Source: Chloroflexota bacterium (GTDB lineage: Bacteria > Chloroflexota > Anaerolineae > Anaerolineales > UBA11579). Taken from it: a DNA stretch of 64,000 nucleotides. The stretch covers positions 28,482-92,481 of the forward strand of contig JACPVG010000001.1 in NCBI GenBank assembly GCA_016191875.1. The letters are read 5' to 3'. Position numbers and translations under genes: made by a program. The notes under the pieces are model-generated. The model did not search any database, had not been told where the DNA came from, and saw only the letters and a program-made list of their open reading frames with translations. Below are positions 8,961-18,178 of this stretch, in pieces; within the stretch, counting starts at the first letter, position 1, and every line of letters starts with the position of its first letter.

Positions 8961-9012
8961 GGTTGCCGTTGCGCGATGGGGGACGCGCCTTGCAGGGATA
9001 TCATTGACAGCC

Positions 9013-9786
9013 TCACTCTCCCTTGAACTCCGGCGGCCGCTTTTCGAGGAACGCCGCCATGCCTTCTTTCTGGTCAGCGGTAGCGAACAGGTCAACGAAG
9101 GCCGCGCGTTCCACATCCAGCCCCTGAGTAAGCGTGTGCTCGACCCCAAAGCGCAGCGCCTCGCGGGCAGCCTTTACCGCCAGCGGCGGGCGCTCAGCGA
9201 TAAGCGCGGCCAGTTCCAGCGCCTCCTCCAGATAACGTTCGACCGGCACCACCCGGTTCACCAGATTCCACGCATACGCCTGGCGGGCGGTGATGGGTTC
9301 GCCGGTGAGGATCAGTTCCATCGCTTTGTAGGGGCCGATGACTTTCGCCAGCCGCTGCGTGCCGCCGCCGCCGGGCATGATGCCCAGCTTGATCTCCGGC
9401 TGGGCGAAACGCGCCGTCTCGCTGGCGACGATCAGGTCGCACTGCAACGCCAGTTCGCAGCCGCCGCCGAAGGCGAAACCGCTCACCGCGGCGATGACCG
9501 GCTTGCGGACGGCCTGGAAACGCCGCCAGTACTGGCGGGTGTTCATGTCTTCGATATCCTGCGGGGTGGCCCGGGCGAGCACTTCGATGTCGGCCCCCGC
9601 CGCGAACACTTTCTCGCTGCCGGTCAGGACAATGGCGCGCACCTGATCATCGCCATCCAGTTCTTCCAGCGAATCGGCGATGGCCCTGAGCATATCCGGG
9701 CTGAGGGCGTTCAGTTTGCCGGGCCGGTTCAGGCGCGCCAGCCCCACCGGGCCGCGGCGTTCAAGCAGGACGAGGGGTTCAGGCAT
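9013..9786 (-). CDS. Enoyl-CoA hydratase/isomerase family protein
   Basis: 257 residues, the usual crotonase length. The CoA/oxyanion segments FAAGADI and AVSGFAFGGGCELAL are clear, followed by FAQPEIKLGIMPGGGGTQRL, in which Glu and Gly stand where hydratases have catalytic residues. It hydrates trans-2-enoyl-CoA to 3-hydroxyacyl-CoA, the substrate of the downstream dehydrogenase. GAGGAG precedes the ATG and a TATAAT box (plus-strand ATTATA at 9818-9823) lies about 32 nt upstream, so it heads a two-gene operon. It could also act in phenylacetate degradation (PaaF-like), but no other paa genes are seen. Confidence 0.93.
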   Translation of the reverse strand: MPEPLVLLERRGPVGLARLNRPGKLNALSPDMLRAIADSLEELDGDDQVRAIVLTGSEKVFAAGADIEVLARATPQDIEDMNTRQYWRRFQAVRKPVIAAVSGFAFGGGCELALQCDLIVASETARFAQPEIKLGIMPGGGGTQRLAKVIGPYKAMELILTGEPITARQAYAWNLVNRVVPVERYLEEALELAALIAERPPLAVKAAREALRFGVEHTLTQGLDVERAAFVDLFATADQKEGMAAFLEKRPPEFKGE

Positions 9787-9866
9787 GGCTCCTCATTTCC
9801 GTGTGCGGGATGGCGCAATTATACGGCAAGGTCGCATCCCCCTCCACCCGGCGTCCATGTTCCCCT

Positions 9867-11216
9867 TTACCCCGTCACTTCCGCATCCGCGATTTCGAGC
9901 GCCTCATCCAGCACCGCCAGCCCCTCGGCCAATTGCGCTTCGGTGATGATGAGCGGCGGCACGATGAGCACGACATTCCAATGGATGAAGATGAACAATC
10001 CGTGGTCGAGGCAGTATTGGCGCAGTTTCTTCATCGGCTCAGTCGTCTGGTTGAACGGCGACATCGGCTCGCGCGTCTGGCGGTCTTTCACCAGTTCCAG
10101 CCCGGCGAACAGGCCAATCGAGCGCACCTCGCCAATCGAAGGGTGCTTCTCCCCCAGGTCCAGCAACTGCTGGCGCAGGAACACGCCGCGCCGCGCTGCC
10201 TGTCCCACAACGTCGTCCTCCTGCATGGCGCGGATGTTGGCGACTGCCGCGGCCAGCGTCAGCGTGTGGCCGCTGTAGGTCAGGCCGCTCTGAAAAACGC
10301 GTTCCTTGAAGTGCTCGGCGATGAACGGGCGCATCCCCACCGCCCCCAGCGGCAGATACGATGATGTCAGGCCCTTGGCCATCGTCATCAGGTCCGGCAC
10401 CACGCCCCAATGGTCTACCGCGAACCATTTGCCGGTGCGGCCAAATCCGGCCATCACTTCATCGGCAATCATCAGGATGCCGTACTCGTCGCACAGGGCG
10501 CGCACGCCCTGCATGTAGCCATCCGGCGGGATGAGGATGCCGTTGGTGCCCGTCACACTCTCCACCATCACCGCGGCGATGGTGTGCGGCCCTTCGTAAG
10601 TGATGATCTCCTCGAGATGGTTGAGGTAGTCGCGGGTAAACTCAGCCTCCGGGATATCTGGGTTGAGCCGGTGAAAGGTCGAGCGGTAGCGGTACGGGTC
10701 GAGGAAGTGCACCACGCCGCCCATCAGGTTCGGCTCCCAGGCGTGTCGGCGCGGGTCGCCGGTGAGGGCCATCGCGCCGGCGGTGGCGCCGTGGTAGGAG
10801 CGATAACGGGTGAGAATTTTGTGTTTGCCGGTCACCGCCCGCGCCAGTTTGATGGCGTTCTCGTTGGCCTCTGCGCCGCCCAGCGTGTAGAGGAAGTGGT
10901 CCATGTCGCCGGGGGTCAGGCTGGCGAGCAGGCGGCCGAGTTCGGCCAGCGGGCGGGTGGCCATGGAGCCGTGGGCAAAGGGCAGGGCGCGCGCCTGCTC
11001 GACGATGGCCTCGATGACGCGGGTATCGCCATGGCCCAGGTTGACGCACATCATCATCGAGTTGAAATCAAGGTAACGCTTGCCGTGGGCATCCCAGAAA
11101 TACACACCCTCGGCGCGCGTCACCGGGATGGGGTTGACATTGCCCTGCGCCGACCACGTCCAGAAATTGTGTTCAAGGGACACCTGTGCAATCTGTTCAT
11201 CAGGAAAGTCGAACAT
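9867..11216 (-). CDS. Class III (omega) PLP-dependent aminotransferase
   Basis: 449 residues of fold-type I. PLP-pocket motifs are SYHGATAGAM, IADEVMAGFGRTGKWF and the lysine region TMAKGLTSSYLPLGAV. The N-terminal part (HNFWTWSAQG) resembles taurine- or beta-alanine-pyruvate transaminases. Substrate is not certain. Since putrescine catabolism genes lie on the same strand (15-20 kb), an omega-amino acid such as 4-aminobutanoate or beta-alanine is plausible, as inference. GGAGG precedes the ATG by 4 nt. It is divergent from the creatininase gene 41 nt away, with a shared symmetric -10 element. Confidence 0.88.
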   Translation of the reverse strand: MFDFPDEQIAQVSLEHNFWTWSAQGNVNPIPVTRAEGVYFWDAHGKRYLDFNSMMMCVNLGHGDTRVIEAIVEQARALPFAHGSMATRPLAELGRLLASLTPGDMDHFLYTLGGAEANENAIKLARAVTGKHKILTRYRSYHGATAGAMALTGDPRRHAWEPNLMGGVVHFLDPYRYRSTFHRLNPDIPEAEFTRDYLNHLEEIITYEGPHTIAAVMVESVTGTNGILIPPDGYMQGVRALCDEYGILMIADEVMAGFGRTGKWFAVDHWGVVPDLMTMAKGLTSSYLPLGAVGMRPFIAEHFKERVFQSGLTYSGHTLTLAAAVANIRAMQEDDVVGQAARRGVFLRQQLLDLGEKHPSIGEVRSIGLFAGLELVKDRQTREPMSPFNQTTEPMKKLRQYCLDHGLFIFIHWNVVLIVPPLIITEAQLAEGLAVLDEALEIADAEVTG

Positions 11217-11239
11217 GGGGCCTCCGCGGCTGAAGTGCG

Positions 11240-11253
11240 GGAATTATAATTCC
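11240..11253. promoter_or_regulatory. Symmetric bidirectional -10 element between divergent genes
   Basis: The perfect 14-bp palindrome GGAATTATAATTCC contains TATAAT on both strands (plus 11245-11250, minus 11248-11243). The plus-strand box ends 7 nt before the creatininase ATG, which has no Shine-Dalgarno sequence, so that mRNA would be leaderless. The minus-strand box would give a short leader of about 20 nt carrying GGAGG before the aminotransferase ATG. No convincing -35 was found on either side. Confidence 0.65.
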
Positions 11254-11257
11254 GCCC

Positions 11258-12394
11258 ATGGCGCATTCCACCTTCCGTTACGATCACCTCACCTGGCCGG
11301 AAGTGGCCGCCCTGCCGCGCCAGACGCCGCTGGCGCTGCCGCTCGGCCCGGCCCCAGCTGCCGCCGACTTGCACACCGCCTTCGCCGCCGATGATCCCAT
11401 CGGCGTGCTGCCGTCGATCCCGTATGGCTGGGCGGGCAGCGGGCTGGAGACGTCGCCTGAGTTGTTAAGCCGCATGGTGAGCAACCTGCTGGCTGGCCTG
11501 CAGGAGGATGGTTTCACCCGCGTCGCCGCCATTGTGCCGCCCGGCTTCACCCTCAACCTGGGAAGCCGCGAGATCAACCTGTCCCCGGCCACGCCTCTGC
11601 CGGCGCTCGACCTGCCGGAACACGGCGACGGGCGCGTGCTGCTCATCCCCATCGGCCACACCGAACAACACGGCTACCACCTGGCGCTGAACGTCGACAC
11701 CGTCATCATCGATGCCATCGCCCGCGGGGCGGCCAAAGCCGCGCCGGCCGAAGCGATTGCCCTGCCCCCCATGCCTTATGGCGTCAGCACCCACCGCCGG
11801 TCGTTCGCCGCCACGCTCAACTGCGGCGGCCGGGCCTTTGAGGACTTCTGGGGCGGCATCCTCGACACGCTCGTCGGGCGCGGCTACGACCGTTTTTATT
11901 TCATCAGCGGGCATGGCGGCAACTGCTCATTCCTGACCACGGTGGTCAAATACGCCGGGGAACGCCACCCGCACATTTTCGCCGCCACCACCTGGCTGTA
12001 CCTGAACGGGCCGGCGGGCGTCGCCGCGCTCGAAGAACTGCGCCAGTCCAAGATCGGCGGCATGGGCCACGCCGGCGAACTCGAAACCTCGCTGATGCTG
12101 CACCTGGCCCCCGACCTGACCTGGATGGATCGCGTTGTGGACGAAACCGAGTTCATCGCCACACCCGCCTATTATATGGACTGGGTCGAAGGCGGCGCGC
12201 TGGTCGCTAACCCTCCGTGGGAGGACGACACCGCCACCGGCTCCTATGGCGCCGGCAGCCTCGGCACAGCCGAAAAAGGGCGCCTGTGGCTTGCGGCGGC
12301 CATCGAGGAAAAGATCGACCATGTGCGCCAGATTCACGACCAGCAGAACCGGCGCATGGCGAAGCGCGCCCAACAAAACCTCCCGCAGATATGA
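11258..12394 (+). CDS. Creatininase (creatinine amidohydrolase) family metallohydrolase
   Basis: 378 residues, longer than the usual 240-260 because of an N-terminal extension of about 110 residues (LPLGPAPAAADLHTAF). The conserved core begins at VLLIPIGHTEQHGYHLALNVDT with metal ligands Glu-His and Asp, then GHGGNCSF and HAGELETSLML. Family members cleave cyclic or linear amides (creatinine, formamidopyrimidine intermediates in Fap/MftE-like enzymes). The role here is unknown. No Shine-Dalgarno site lies before the ATG and the -10 box is 7 nt upstream. Confidence 0.87.
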   Translation: MAHSTFRYDHLTWPEVAALPRQTPLALPLGPAPAAADLHTAFAADDPIGVLPSIPYGWAGSGLETSPELLSRMVSNLLAGLQEDGFTRVAAIVPPGFTLNLGSREINLSPATPLPALDLPEHGDGRVLLIPIGHTEQHGYHLALNVDTVIIDAIARGAAKAAPAEAIALPPMPYGVSTHRRSFAATLNCGGRAFEDFWGGILDTLVGRGYDRFYFISGHGGNCSFLTTVVKYAGERHPHIFAATTWLYLNGPAGVAALEELRQSKIGGMGHAGELETSLMLHLAPDLTWMDRVVDETEFIATPAYYMDWVEGGALVANPPWEDDTATGSYGAGSLGTAEKGRLWLAAAIEEKIDHVRQIHDQQNRRMAKRAQQNLPQI

Positions 12395-12455
12395 CCCGGC
12401 GGGAGGAATGACTTCTACAAACAGCGCATAACGCTATAGTTCCTTAACGCCGGCG

Positions 12456-13280
12456 TTATCGGCTCAGGCCTGCCTCACCATCGCGCTGGCTGATACGATA
12501 GGCCAGCAGGATGGGAATTGCCATGATGAGCACCACGAACAGCGCGACGACATTGGTCACGGGGCGGTCGCGCGGGCGCGTGAGTTGCGAAAAGATCCAA
12601 ATCGGCAGGGTGGCCTGCTGACCGGCCGTAAAGGTCGTGACAATGACCTCGTCGAATGACAGCGCAAAGGCCAGCATGCCGCCGGCCAGCAGCGCGGTGG
12701 CGATATTGGGCAGGATAATACGCTTGAACGTCTCCCAGCCGTTGGCCCCCAGGTCCATCGAAGCCTCCACAATCGACCACGAGGTGCGCCGGAAGCGCGC
12801 CACGACGTTGTTGTAGACGATGACCACGCAAAACGTGGCATGCCCGACGATGATGGTCCAGAACGAAAACGGAATCTCGAACAGGCCCAACGCCGAGCGC
12901 AGCGCGATGCCAGTGACGATGCCGGGCAGAGCGATTGGAAGGAGCAGTATGAAGGATATCGCTTCGCGGCCAAAGAATCTGGTGCGCGCCACCGCCGCCG
13001 CCGCCAACGTGCCCAGCACCAGCGCCACCGCCGTCGCGATAGCCGCCACCCGCACCGACAAGCCCAGCGCAGCCCACAGGTCCTCCCGCGCCCAGGCCAC
13101 ACCAAACCACTTTAGCGTGAGCCCCGGCAACGGGAAGGTGAAGGTCTGCTCATCGGTCGTGAAGGCGTACAGGAAGATGATAAAGATTGGAAAGTTTATG
13201 AATAGCACCGCAAGCAGCGCGCCAAGCGATACCAGCCATGGCGCGCGTTCAGCGTTGGGGTCGCGTGTCTTAGAGCGCAT
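12456..13280 (-). CDS. Polyamine ABC transporter permease, PotC/YdcV-type (system 1)
   Basis: 274 residues with six predicted membrane helices. The binding-protein-dependent permease signature is [19 protein letters not shown] (the EAA loop, which docks on the ATPase). Inner-membrane subunit for putrescine/spermidine-type uptake. It overlaps the upstream permease gene by 11 nt and ends the minus-strand polyamine cluster. The set potD-patD-potA-potB-potC in this half recalls the E. coli ydcSTUVW group, where the importer and the aldehyde dehydrogenase share an operon. Confidence 0.9.
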   Translation of the reverse strand: MRSKTRDPNAERAPWLVSLGALLAVLFINFPIFIIFLYAFTTDEQTFTFPLPGLTLKWFGVAWAREDLWAALGLSVRVAAIATAVALVLGTLAAAAVARTRFFGREAISFILLLPIALPGIVTGIALRSALGLFEIPFSFWTIIVGHATFCVVIVYNNVVARFRRTSWSIVEASMDLGANGWETFKRIILPNIATALLAGGMLAFALSFDEVIVTTFTAGQQATLPIWIFSQLTRPRDRPVTNVVALFVVLIMAIPILLAYRISQRDGEAGLSR

Positions 13281-14208
13281 CGAAGGCTCCCAGTCGGCGG
13301 GCGGCGTAAAGATACGCGCCCATGATGAGCATAGGGATGGTGGTCATCGCCGCCGCCAGCGGGATATTGCCGGATGTGCCTTGGTGGGCGAGCACCGCCT
13401 GGCCGATGAAGTAACTGGAATTTCCCATCACTGACGGCACGATGAAGTCGCCTAGAGTGAGGGAAAAGGTGAAGATTGACCCTGCCACCACCCCTGGAAA
13501 CGCCAGCGGCAGGATGATGCGCCGGAAGGTGACTCCCGGCCGGCCGCCCAAGTCGCCGCTGGCCTCGATCAGCGATTTGGGGACGCGTTCCAGGGCTGTC
13601 GCAACCGGCAGGACCATGTACGGCAGCCAAACATACAGAAAGACGAGGTAGATGCCGATCAGACTGATCGAGAGTGAAGGGCCGCCGATGCCCGGCAGGC
13701 CGAGCAGCCAATCCAGCGCTGCGTTGAGTTGCAGCACGTTGATCAGCCAGCTCACCATGCCCTCCTTCGCCAGGATCAACTTCCACGAGTAGACCTTGAC
13801 GAGGTACGAAGACCATAGGGGAAGCGTAATCGAAAGGTAGAGCAGCGCGCGCGCCCGCCCACTGGCGTAGCGCGCCATGAAGTAGGCTAACGGAAACCCA
13901 AGCAGGGCGGCGGACAGCGTCACCGCAGCAGCCATGCCAGCCGTGCGCTGGATGATATCCAGGTTGGCGCGCGTGAGGAGTTGGGCATAGCTGCTCAGGC
14001 TGAACTGGCGCACCACCTGGCCGGTGAAATCATCGAGGTGGAAGAAGGATTGCACCATCAGCGTCGCCAGCGAACCGATGTAGACCACCAGGAACCACAA
14101 CAGCGGCAAGGCCAGCAACAACGCCAGCATGGCCCTGGGGCGCACATATAGATAGTTTGATAGTCGCTGGGCAAGGCCGGCGCGGGCGGGGGTCGCGGTC
14201 GCGCTCAT
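13270..14208 (-). CDS. Polyamine ABC transporter permease, PotB/YdcU-type (system 1)
   Basis: 312 residues, six helices after a short N-terminal basic region ([16 protein letters not shown]). The EAA loop reads [19 protein letters not shown]. It pairs with the PotC-type subunit (11-nt overlap) to form the membrane channel. The ATG at 14208 is chosen because it overlaps the stop codon of the ATPase gene in ATGA, a typical coupled junction; the frame opens upstream at 14247. Confidence 0.9.
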   Translation of the reverse strand: MSATATPARAGLAQRLSNYLYVRPRAMLALLLALPLLWFLVVYIGSLATLMVQSFFHLDDFTGQVVRQFSLSSYAQLLTRANLDIIQRTAGMAAAVTLSAALLGFPLAYFMARYASGRARALLYLSITLPLWSSYLVKVYSWKLILAKEGMVSWLINVLQLNAALDWLLGLPGIGGPSLSISLIGIYLVFLYVWLPYMVLPVATALERVPKSLIEASGDLGGRPGVTFRRIILPLAFPGVVAGSIFTFSLTLGDFIVPSVMGNSSYFIGQAVLAHQGTSGNIPLAAAMTTIPMLIMGAYLYAARRLGAFDAL

Positions 14209-15251
14209 GCCGGCCCGTCCAGTTTGCGGCTGTGCACCTTTTCCCACACCAAACGCACCTCGCGCCCCCGGGCGGTGTGCACGTCCATGGAAGAAGTGGC
14301 AAGGTTCTGCTGAGCAACGGTCAACCGGCTGCCGCCCTCCAGCGCCACTTCGTAGCGCGTGTACATGCCCAGATAGATGACGTCTTCAATGCGGCCGCGC
14401 ACGCTGTCCATGCCGCTTTCAATCGGCGCATCCGGCCCCAGGATGTGAATCTTCTCCGGGCGCACCGAAAAGGTCGACTCAACGCCGAGAATCGCGCGCG
14501 CCATGTCGCCGCGCACCAGGTTGGAGATTCCGACAAATCCGGCGACAAACTCGGTGGCGGGCGACTCGTAGATATCGGCCGGGGCGCCGATCTGTTCGAT
14601 ACGGCCATGGTTGAACACCGCCAGCCGGTCGCTCATCGTCAGGGCTTCCTCCTGGTCGTGAGTCACGTAGACAAACGTGATGCCGACCTGTTCCTGCAGC
14701 GCCTTCAACTCGACCTGCATCTCCTGGCGCAGCTTGAGGTCCAGCGCGCCCAGCGGCTCATCCAGCAGCAGGACGCGCGGCCGCAGGATGAGGGCGCGCG
14801 CCAGGGCGACGCGCTGGCGTTGCCCGCCGGAAAGTTGCGATGGCTTGCGTTTGCCCAGCCCCGGCAGGCGCACCAGCTCAAGCATTTCCTCCACCCGACG
14901 CTGGCGCTGCTCCTTCGGCGCCTTGCGCACCGTCAACCCATAGGCCACGTTTTCGCCGACGGTCATGTGGGGGAACAGGGCATAATCCTGAAAGACGGTA
15001 TTGACGTCGCGCTCATACGGCGGCAACTGGGATACATCGTCGCCGTGCAGGAAGATGCGCCCGGCGGTGGGACGGTCGAACCCGGCCACCATACGCAGGC
15101 AGGTCGTCTTCCCGGAACCGGACGGGCCAAGGAAGGTGAAGAACTCGCCATCCATCACGTCCAGCGTGACGCCGTCCACCGCCTTGACTTCCCCAAAATG
15201 GCGGTGGACGTTTTCAAAGCGGATTGCGGGGAGGGGTCCTGTGGCGCTCAC
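14205..15251 (-). CDS. Polyamine ABC transporter ATP-binding protein, PotA-type (system 1)
   Basis: 348 residues. Walker A GPSGSGKTT, signature LSGGQRQRVALARAL, Walker B VLLLDEPLGALD and H-loop VTHDQEEALTMSD are all intact. A C-terminal TOBE region (about 260-348) is typical of PotA/MalK-type ATPases. The start is GTG at 15251, overlapping the dehydrogenase stop (GTGA), and the stop overlaps the next permease start (ATGA), so three genes are translationally coupled. It energises uptake with the two permeases below and the binding protein at 16761. Confidence 0.93.
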   Translation of the reverse strand: MSATGPLPAIRFENVHRHFGEVKAVDGVTLDVMDGEFFTFLGPSGSGKTTCLRMVAGFDRPTAGRIFLHGDDVSQLPPYERDVNTVFQDYALFPHMTVGENVAYGLTVRKAPKEQRQRRVEEMLELVRLPGLGKRKPSQLSGGQRQRVALARALILRPRVLLLDEPLGALDLKLRQEMQVELKALQEQVGITFVYVTHDQEEALTMSDRLAVFNHGRIEQIGAPADIYESPATEFVAGFVGISNLVRGDMARAILGVESTFSVRPEKIHILGPDAPIESGMDSVRGRIEDVIYLGMYTRYEVALEGGSRLTVAQQNLATSSMDVHTARGREVRLVWEKVHSRKLDGPA

Positions 15252-16693
15252 GAGGTATGCGATATCATCACATGCTTGGTGATCTGGTAATCGCCCACGG
15301 CTTCGGCGGAAAGATCTTTGCCGAACCCGGACTGCTTGAAACCGCCGTGCGGCGTCTCGGAAGTCAGCGGGATGTGGTCGTTGATCCAGACGGTACCAAA
15401 CTCCAACGCCGCGGCGGCGCGCATGGCCCGGCCGACGTCTTTGGTGAACAGCGAGGCTGCCAGGCCATAAGCCACGTCATTGCCATATGCCACCGCCTCG
15501 TCGTCCTTCTTGAATGGCTGGATGGTGATGACCGGGCCAAAGACCTCGCTCTGGATGATCTCGGCCTTCTGGTCGACATCGCAAATCACCGTCGGCTCGA
15601 AGTAATAGCCCTTATCCATCCCGCCGGGGATGCCGCCGCCCGTCAGGACTGTGGCGCCGTCTTTCTTCGCCCGCTCGACAAAGCCCATCACCCGCTCGCG
15701 TTGCGCGGCAGAGATCAGCGGCCCGACAGTGACGCCGCTTTCAAACGGGTCACCGACCCTGACGGCCTTCATGGCTTCGGAGAGCGCCTCTTTGGCCTTT
15801 TCAAACTGCCTGCCCTGCGCATAGACGCGCGTGGCTGCCGTGCAGTCCTGGCCGGTATTGAAGGTCGCGCCGAGCACAACTTTTTCGACCACCAGGTCGA
15901 GGTTGGCGTCATCGAACACTAGAATCGGGGCTTTGCCGCCCAATTCCAGGTGCACCCGCTTGAGGGTGTCGGCGGCGGCCTTCATCACTTTCTTGCCGGT
16001 GCCGGTCGAGCCGGTGAGGCTGACCATGCGCACATCCGGGTGTTCCACCAGCGCCTGCCCGGTCTCGTTGCCGCCGGAAACGACGTTGACCACCCCGGCC
16101 GGGATGCCGGCTTCGGCCAGCAGTTCGCCGAGCATCAGGGCGGTGAGCGGCGTGGCGGGCGCGGGCTTGAGCACCACGGTGCATCCCGCGGCCAGCGCCG
16201 GGCCCAGTTTCCAGATCGCCATCATCAGCGGGTAATTCCAGGGGGCGATCTGCCCCACCACGCCCACCGGCTCGCGCCGGAACATCGAGGTGAAGCCGGC
16301 CATGAACTCGCCGGCATGCGAGCCATGCACATCGCGCGCCGCGGCGGCAAAGAAGCGCACGTTATCGATCATGAAAGGGAAATCGGCGCCCACGCTGACG
16401 AACTCGTAGGGCTTGCCGGTGTTGAGCGATTCGGTCTTCGCCAGTTCAGCGGTGTTCTTCTCCAGAAGGTCGGCCAGTTTGAGCAGCGCCAGCGAGCGCG
16501 CCGACGGCGTGAGTTTTGACCAGCGGCCGTCGTAGAAGGCGGTTTTGGCGGCCTGCACGGCGCGGTCCACGTCCTCGCGGCTGGCATCCACCACGCTGGC
16601 GAAGGTTTCGCCAGTGGCCGGATTGGTAACATCCATCTTCCCGCCGCCCTTGCTGCCCGTCCACTTGCCATCAATCCACAGTTTATAGTCCAT
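15248..16693 (-). CDS. Gamma-aminobutyraldehyde dehydrogenase-like (PatD type) aldehyde dehydrogenase
   Basis: 481 residues of the NAD(P)-dependent ALDH superfamily. Visible motifs are VGQIAPWNYPLMMAIWK (cofactor site), SLTGSTGTGKKVM, LELGGKAPILVFDDA with the catalytic Glu, and FNTGQDCTAATRVYAQ with the catalytic Cys. The GQDCTAA variant and general likeness match E. coli PatD/YdcW, which converts 4-aminobutanal to 4-aminobutanoate. The ATG at 16693 has GAGGAG 7 nt upstream. It sits between the binding protein and the ATPase of a polyamine importer, which supports the substrate. A strong hairpin separates it from the binding-protein gene. Confidence 0.87.
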   Translation of the reverse strand: MDYKLWIDGKWTGSKGGGKMDVTNPATGETFASVVDASREDVDRAVQAAKTAFYDGRWSKLTPSARSLALLKLADLLEKNTAELAKTESLNTGKPYEFVSVGADFPFMIDNVRFFAAAARDVHGSHAGEFMAGFTSMFRREPVGVVGQIAPWNYPLMMAIWKLGPALAAGCTVVLKPAPATPLTALMLGELLAEAGIPAGVVNVVSGGNETGQALVEHPDVRMVSLTGSTGTGKKVMKAAADTLKRVHLELGGKAPILVFDDANLDLVVEKVVLGATFNTGQDCTAATRVYAQGRQFEKAKEALSEAMKAVRVGDPFESGVTVGPLISAAQRERVMGFVERAKKDGATVLTGGGIPGGMDKGYYFEPTVICDVDQKAEIIQSEVFGPVITIQPFKKDDEAVAYGNDVAYGLAASLFTKDVGRAMRAAAALEFGTVWINDHIPLTSETPHGGFKQSGFGKDLSAEAVGDYQITKHVMISHTS

Positions 16694-16714
16694 GGGTTCC
16701 TCCTCAATCCTGCG

Positions 16715-16743
16715 GGGTCCCCCGCGCGGGGCGCGGGGGACCC
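16715..16743 (-). terminator. 12-bp hairpin after the binding-protein gene (attenuator-like)
   Basis: Arms GGGTCCCCCGCG and CGCGGGGGACCC with a 5-nt loop. It lies between the polyamine-binding protein gene (stop 16761) and the dehydrogenase gene (start 16693), with no T-run. Such hairpins after binding-protein genes commonly protect upstream mRNA or reduce read-through, keeping the binding protein in excess. Confidence 0.6.
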
Positions 16744-16760
16744 TTCGATTCACAAGCCGA

Positions 16761-17942
16761 TTAACGGCCGCCGATGACGGCGATATAGTTGGTCACCCAC
16801 TCGTGATAGGGCACACAGTTCTCCGTGCCGTCCGAACAGGTGGTGGTGGGGGTGCGCCAGAACGAGATCTTGTCGAAATCGTCCAGGCCGTTGATGGTGC
16901 AGCCTTCCGGGCCGAGCAGTTCATTGCCCTCACAGGCGGCCAGCACAGCCGGCACTGAACCGAACCATGCCGCCAGGTCGCCCTGCAATTGCAGATTGAG
17001 CGAGTGCTCCAGCCAGAGGTAAGCGCAGTTCGGGTGCGGCGCGTCGATGTGCATCATCGTCGAATCCGACCAGCCGGTGGCGCCTTCGACCGGCACCACG
17101 CTGGCAACCGGCACTTCGCTGAACTGCAGGAAGTTCACCTGGAACGGCCAGGAAGACGAAGCCGCCACGCCTTCGTTGGTGAAGTCATCCATCTGAATGA
17201 AGGCATCGTGCCAGTAGCGGCCGATGATCCCGCGCTGCTGGCGCAGCAGGTCCAGCGCGGCGTTGAACTGCTCGCGGGTGAGCGAGTATGGATCGGTGAT
17301 GCCCAGTTCCGGGTTGTGGTATTTCAGGTACAGGGCGGCATCGGCAATGTAGATAGCGCCGTCGTAGGCCTGCACGCGCCCAACGTTGCTGGCGCCATCC
17401 GGCAGGGTCGTCTCTTCGAAGACCACGTCCCAGGAGGTCGGCGGGCTATCGCCGAACACGTCCGTGCGATACATCAGCACATTGGAGCCCCATTGATAAG
17501 GAACGCCGTAGTGTTTGCCGTCCACGGTGTTCCAGGGCGCGCTCTGCAGGCGCGGGTCGACCGAATCCCAGGAAGGAATCAGGTCTATGTTGATCTCCTG
17601 CACCTTGCCGCCGGAGATCAGGCGGTTGCTGGCATCGCCGGAGGCCGTCACCAGGTCGAAGCCGCCTTCGTTCATCAGGGCCACCATTTCGTCGGAGGTG
17701 GCGGCGACCTTCACGTTGACCGTGCAGCCGGTAGCAGCCTCGAAATCCGTCACCCAGTCGTAGCCTGGGTCAGTTTCGCCGCGCTCGATGTAACCGGCCC
17801 AGGCGATGATATCCACCTGGCCCTCCCCCGGGCCGATCTCCTGGAGCGGGCCACCGCTCGTGGCCGCCCCTCCACCGCAGGCAGCCAACAGCAGGGCACA
17901 CACAGCCAGCAGAATTACAAGCGTTTTGCTTTTTTGCAGCAT
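16761..17942 (-). CDS. Polyamine-binding lipoprotein, PotD/YdcS-like (system 1)
   Basis: 393 residues. A signal peptide with lipobox LLAAC is followed by a Gly/Ser linker and a periplasmic-binding-protein fold: IIAWAGYIERGET, DLVTASGDASNRLI, GVPYQWGSNVLMYRTDV, typical of extracellular solute-binding family 1 (PotD/YdcS). It is anchored outside the cell and delivers polyamine to the permeases encoded at 12456-14208. The ATG at 17942 has GGAGAG about 6 nt upstream and gives a good signal peptide; the longer frame to 17993 does not. Confidence 0.9.
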   Translation of the reverse strand: MLQKSKTLVILLAVCALLLAACGGGAATSGGPLQEIGPGEGQVDIIAWAGYIERGETDPGYDWVTDFEAATGCTVNVKVAATSDEMVALMNEGGFDLVTASGDASNRLISGGKVQEINIDLIPSWDSVDPRLQSAPWNTVDGKHYGVPYQWGSNVLMYRTDVFGDSPPTSWDVVFEETTLPDGASNVGRVQAYDGAIYIADAALYLKYHNPELGITDPYSLTREQFNAALDLLRQQRGIIGRYWHDAFIQMDDFTNEGVAASSSWPFQVNFLQFSEVPVASVVPVEGATGWSDSTMMHIDAPHPNCAYLWLEHSLNLQLQGDLAAWFGSVPAVLAACEGNELLGPEGCTINGLDDFDKISFWRTPTTTCSDGTENCVPYHEWVTNYIAVIGGR

Positions 17943-18105
17943 GACAATCTCTCCTCGTCGATTTACTTCTGATTGGATAACTTGAACGTGCACTTTGTAA
18001 CGGTCCGCTCGATCCTAAACTATGCCTCCTTCACCCTATGGGGTGACGTGTTTGGCTGCGCCGCCAGATGGATTTCCCCAGCTGCGCTCGGCTGGCGCGC
18101 CATCC

Positions 18106-18124
18106 GCCGGGCTGGCCGCCCGGC
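18106..18124 (-). terminator. Short GC hairpin downstream of the putrescine aminotransferase gene
   Basis: GCCGGGC, loop TGGCC, GCCCGGC, in the 236-nt gap between the aminotransferase stop (18179) and the next binding-protein gene (start 17942). No T-run. The gap also holds TCACCCTATGGGGTGA, an imperfect palindrome, near 18030-18045. A separate promoter for the downstream operon may lie here, but I cannot point to a clear -35/-10 pair. Confidence 0.4.
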
Positions 18125-18178
18125 AAGCAGTAAGTACATCGGGGTACAGACTTCAGGCGAATCGGCATAGGTTCTAAT

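Noticed and set aside
7488..9026. Plus-strand open frame of 512 codons opposite the 3-hydroxyacyl-CoA dehydrogenase gene
   Set aside because: A mirror frame typical of GC-rich DNA; it is His/Arg/Gly-rich with no domain, whereas the minus strand codes for a complete, motif-bearing enzyme.
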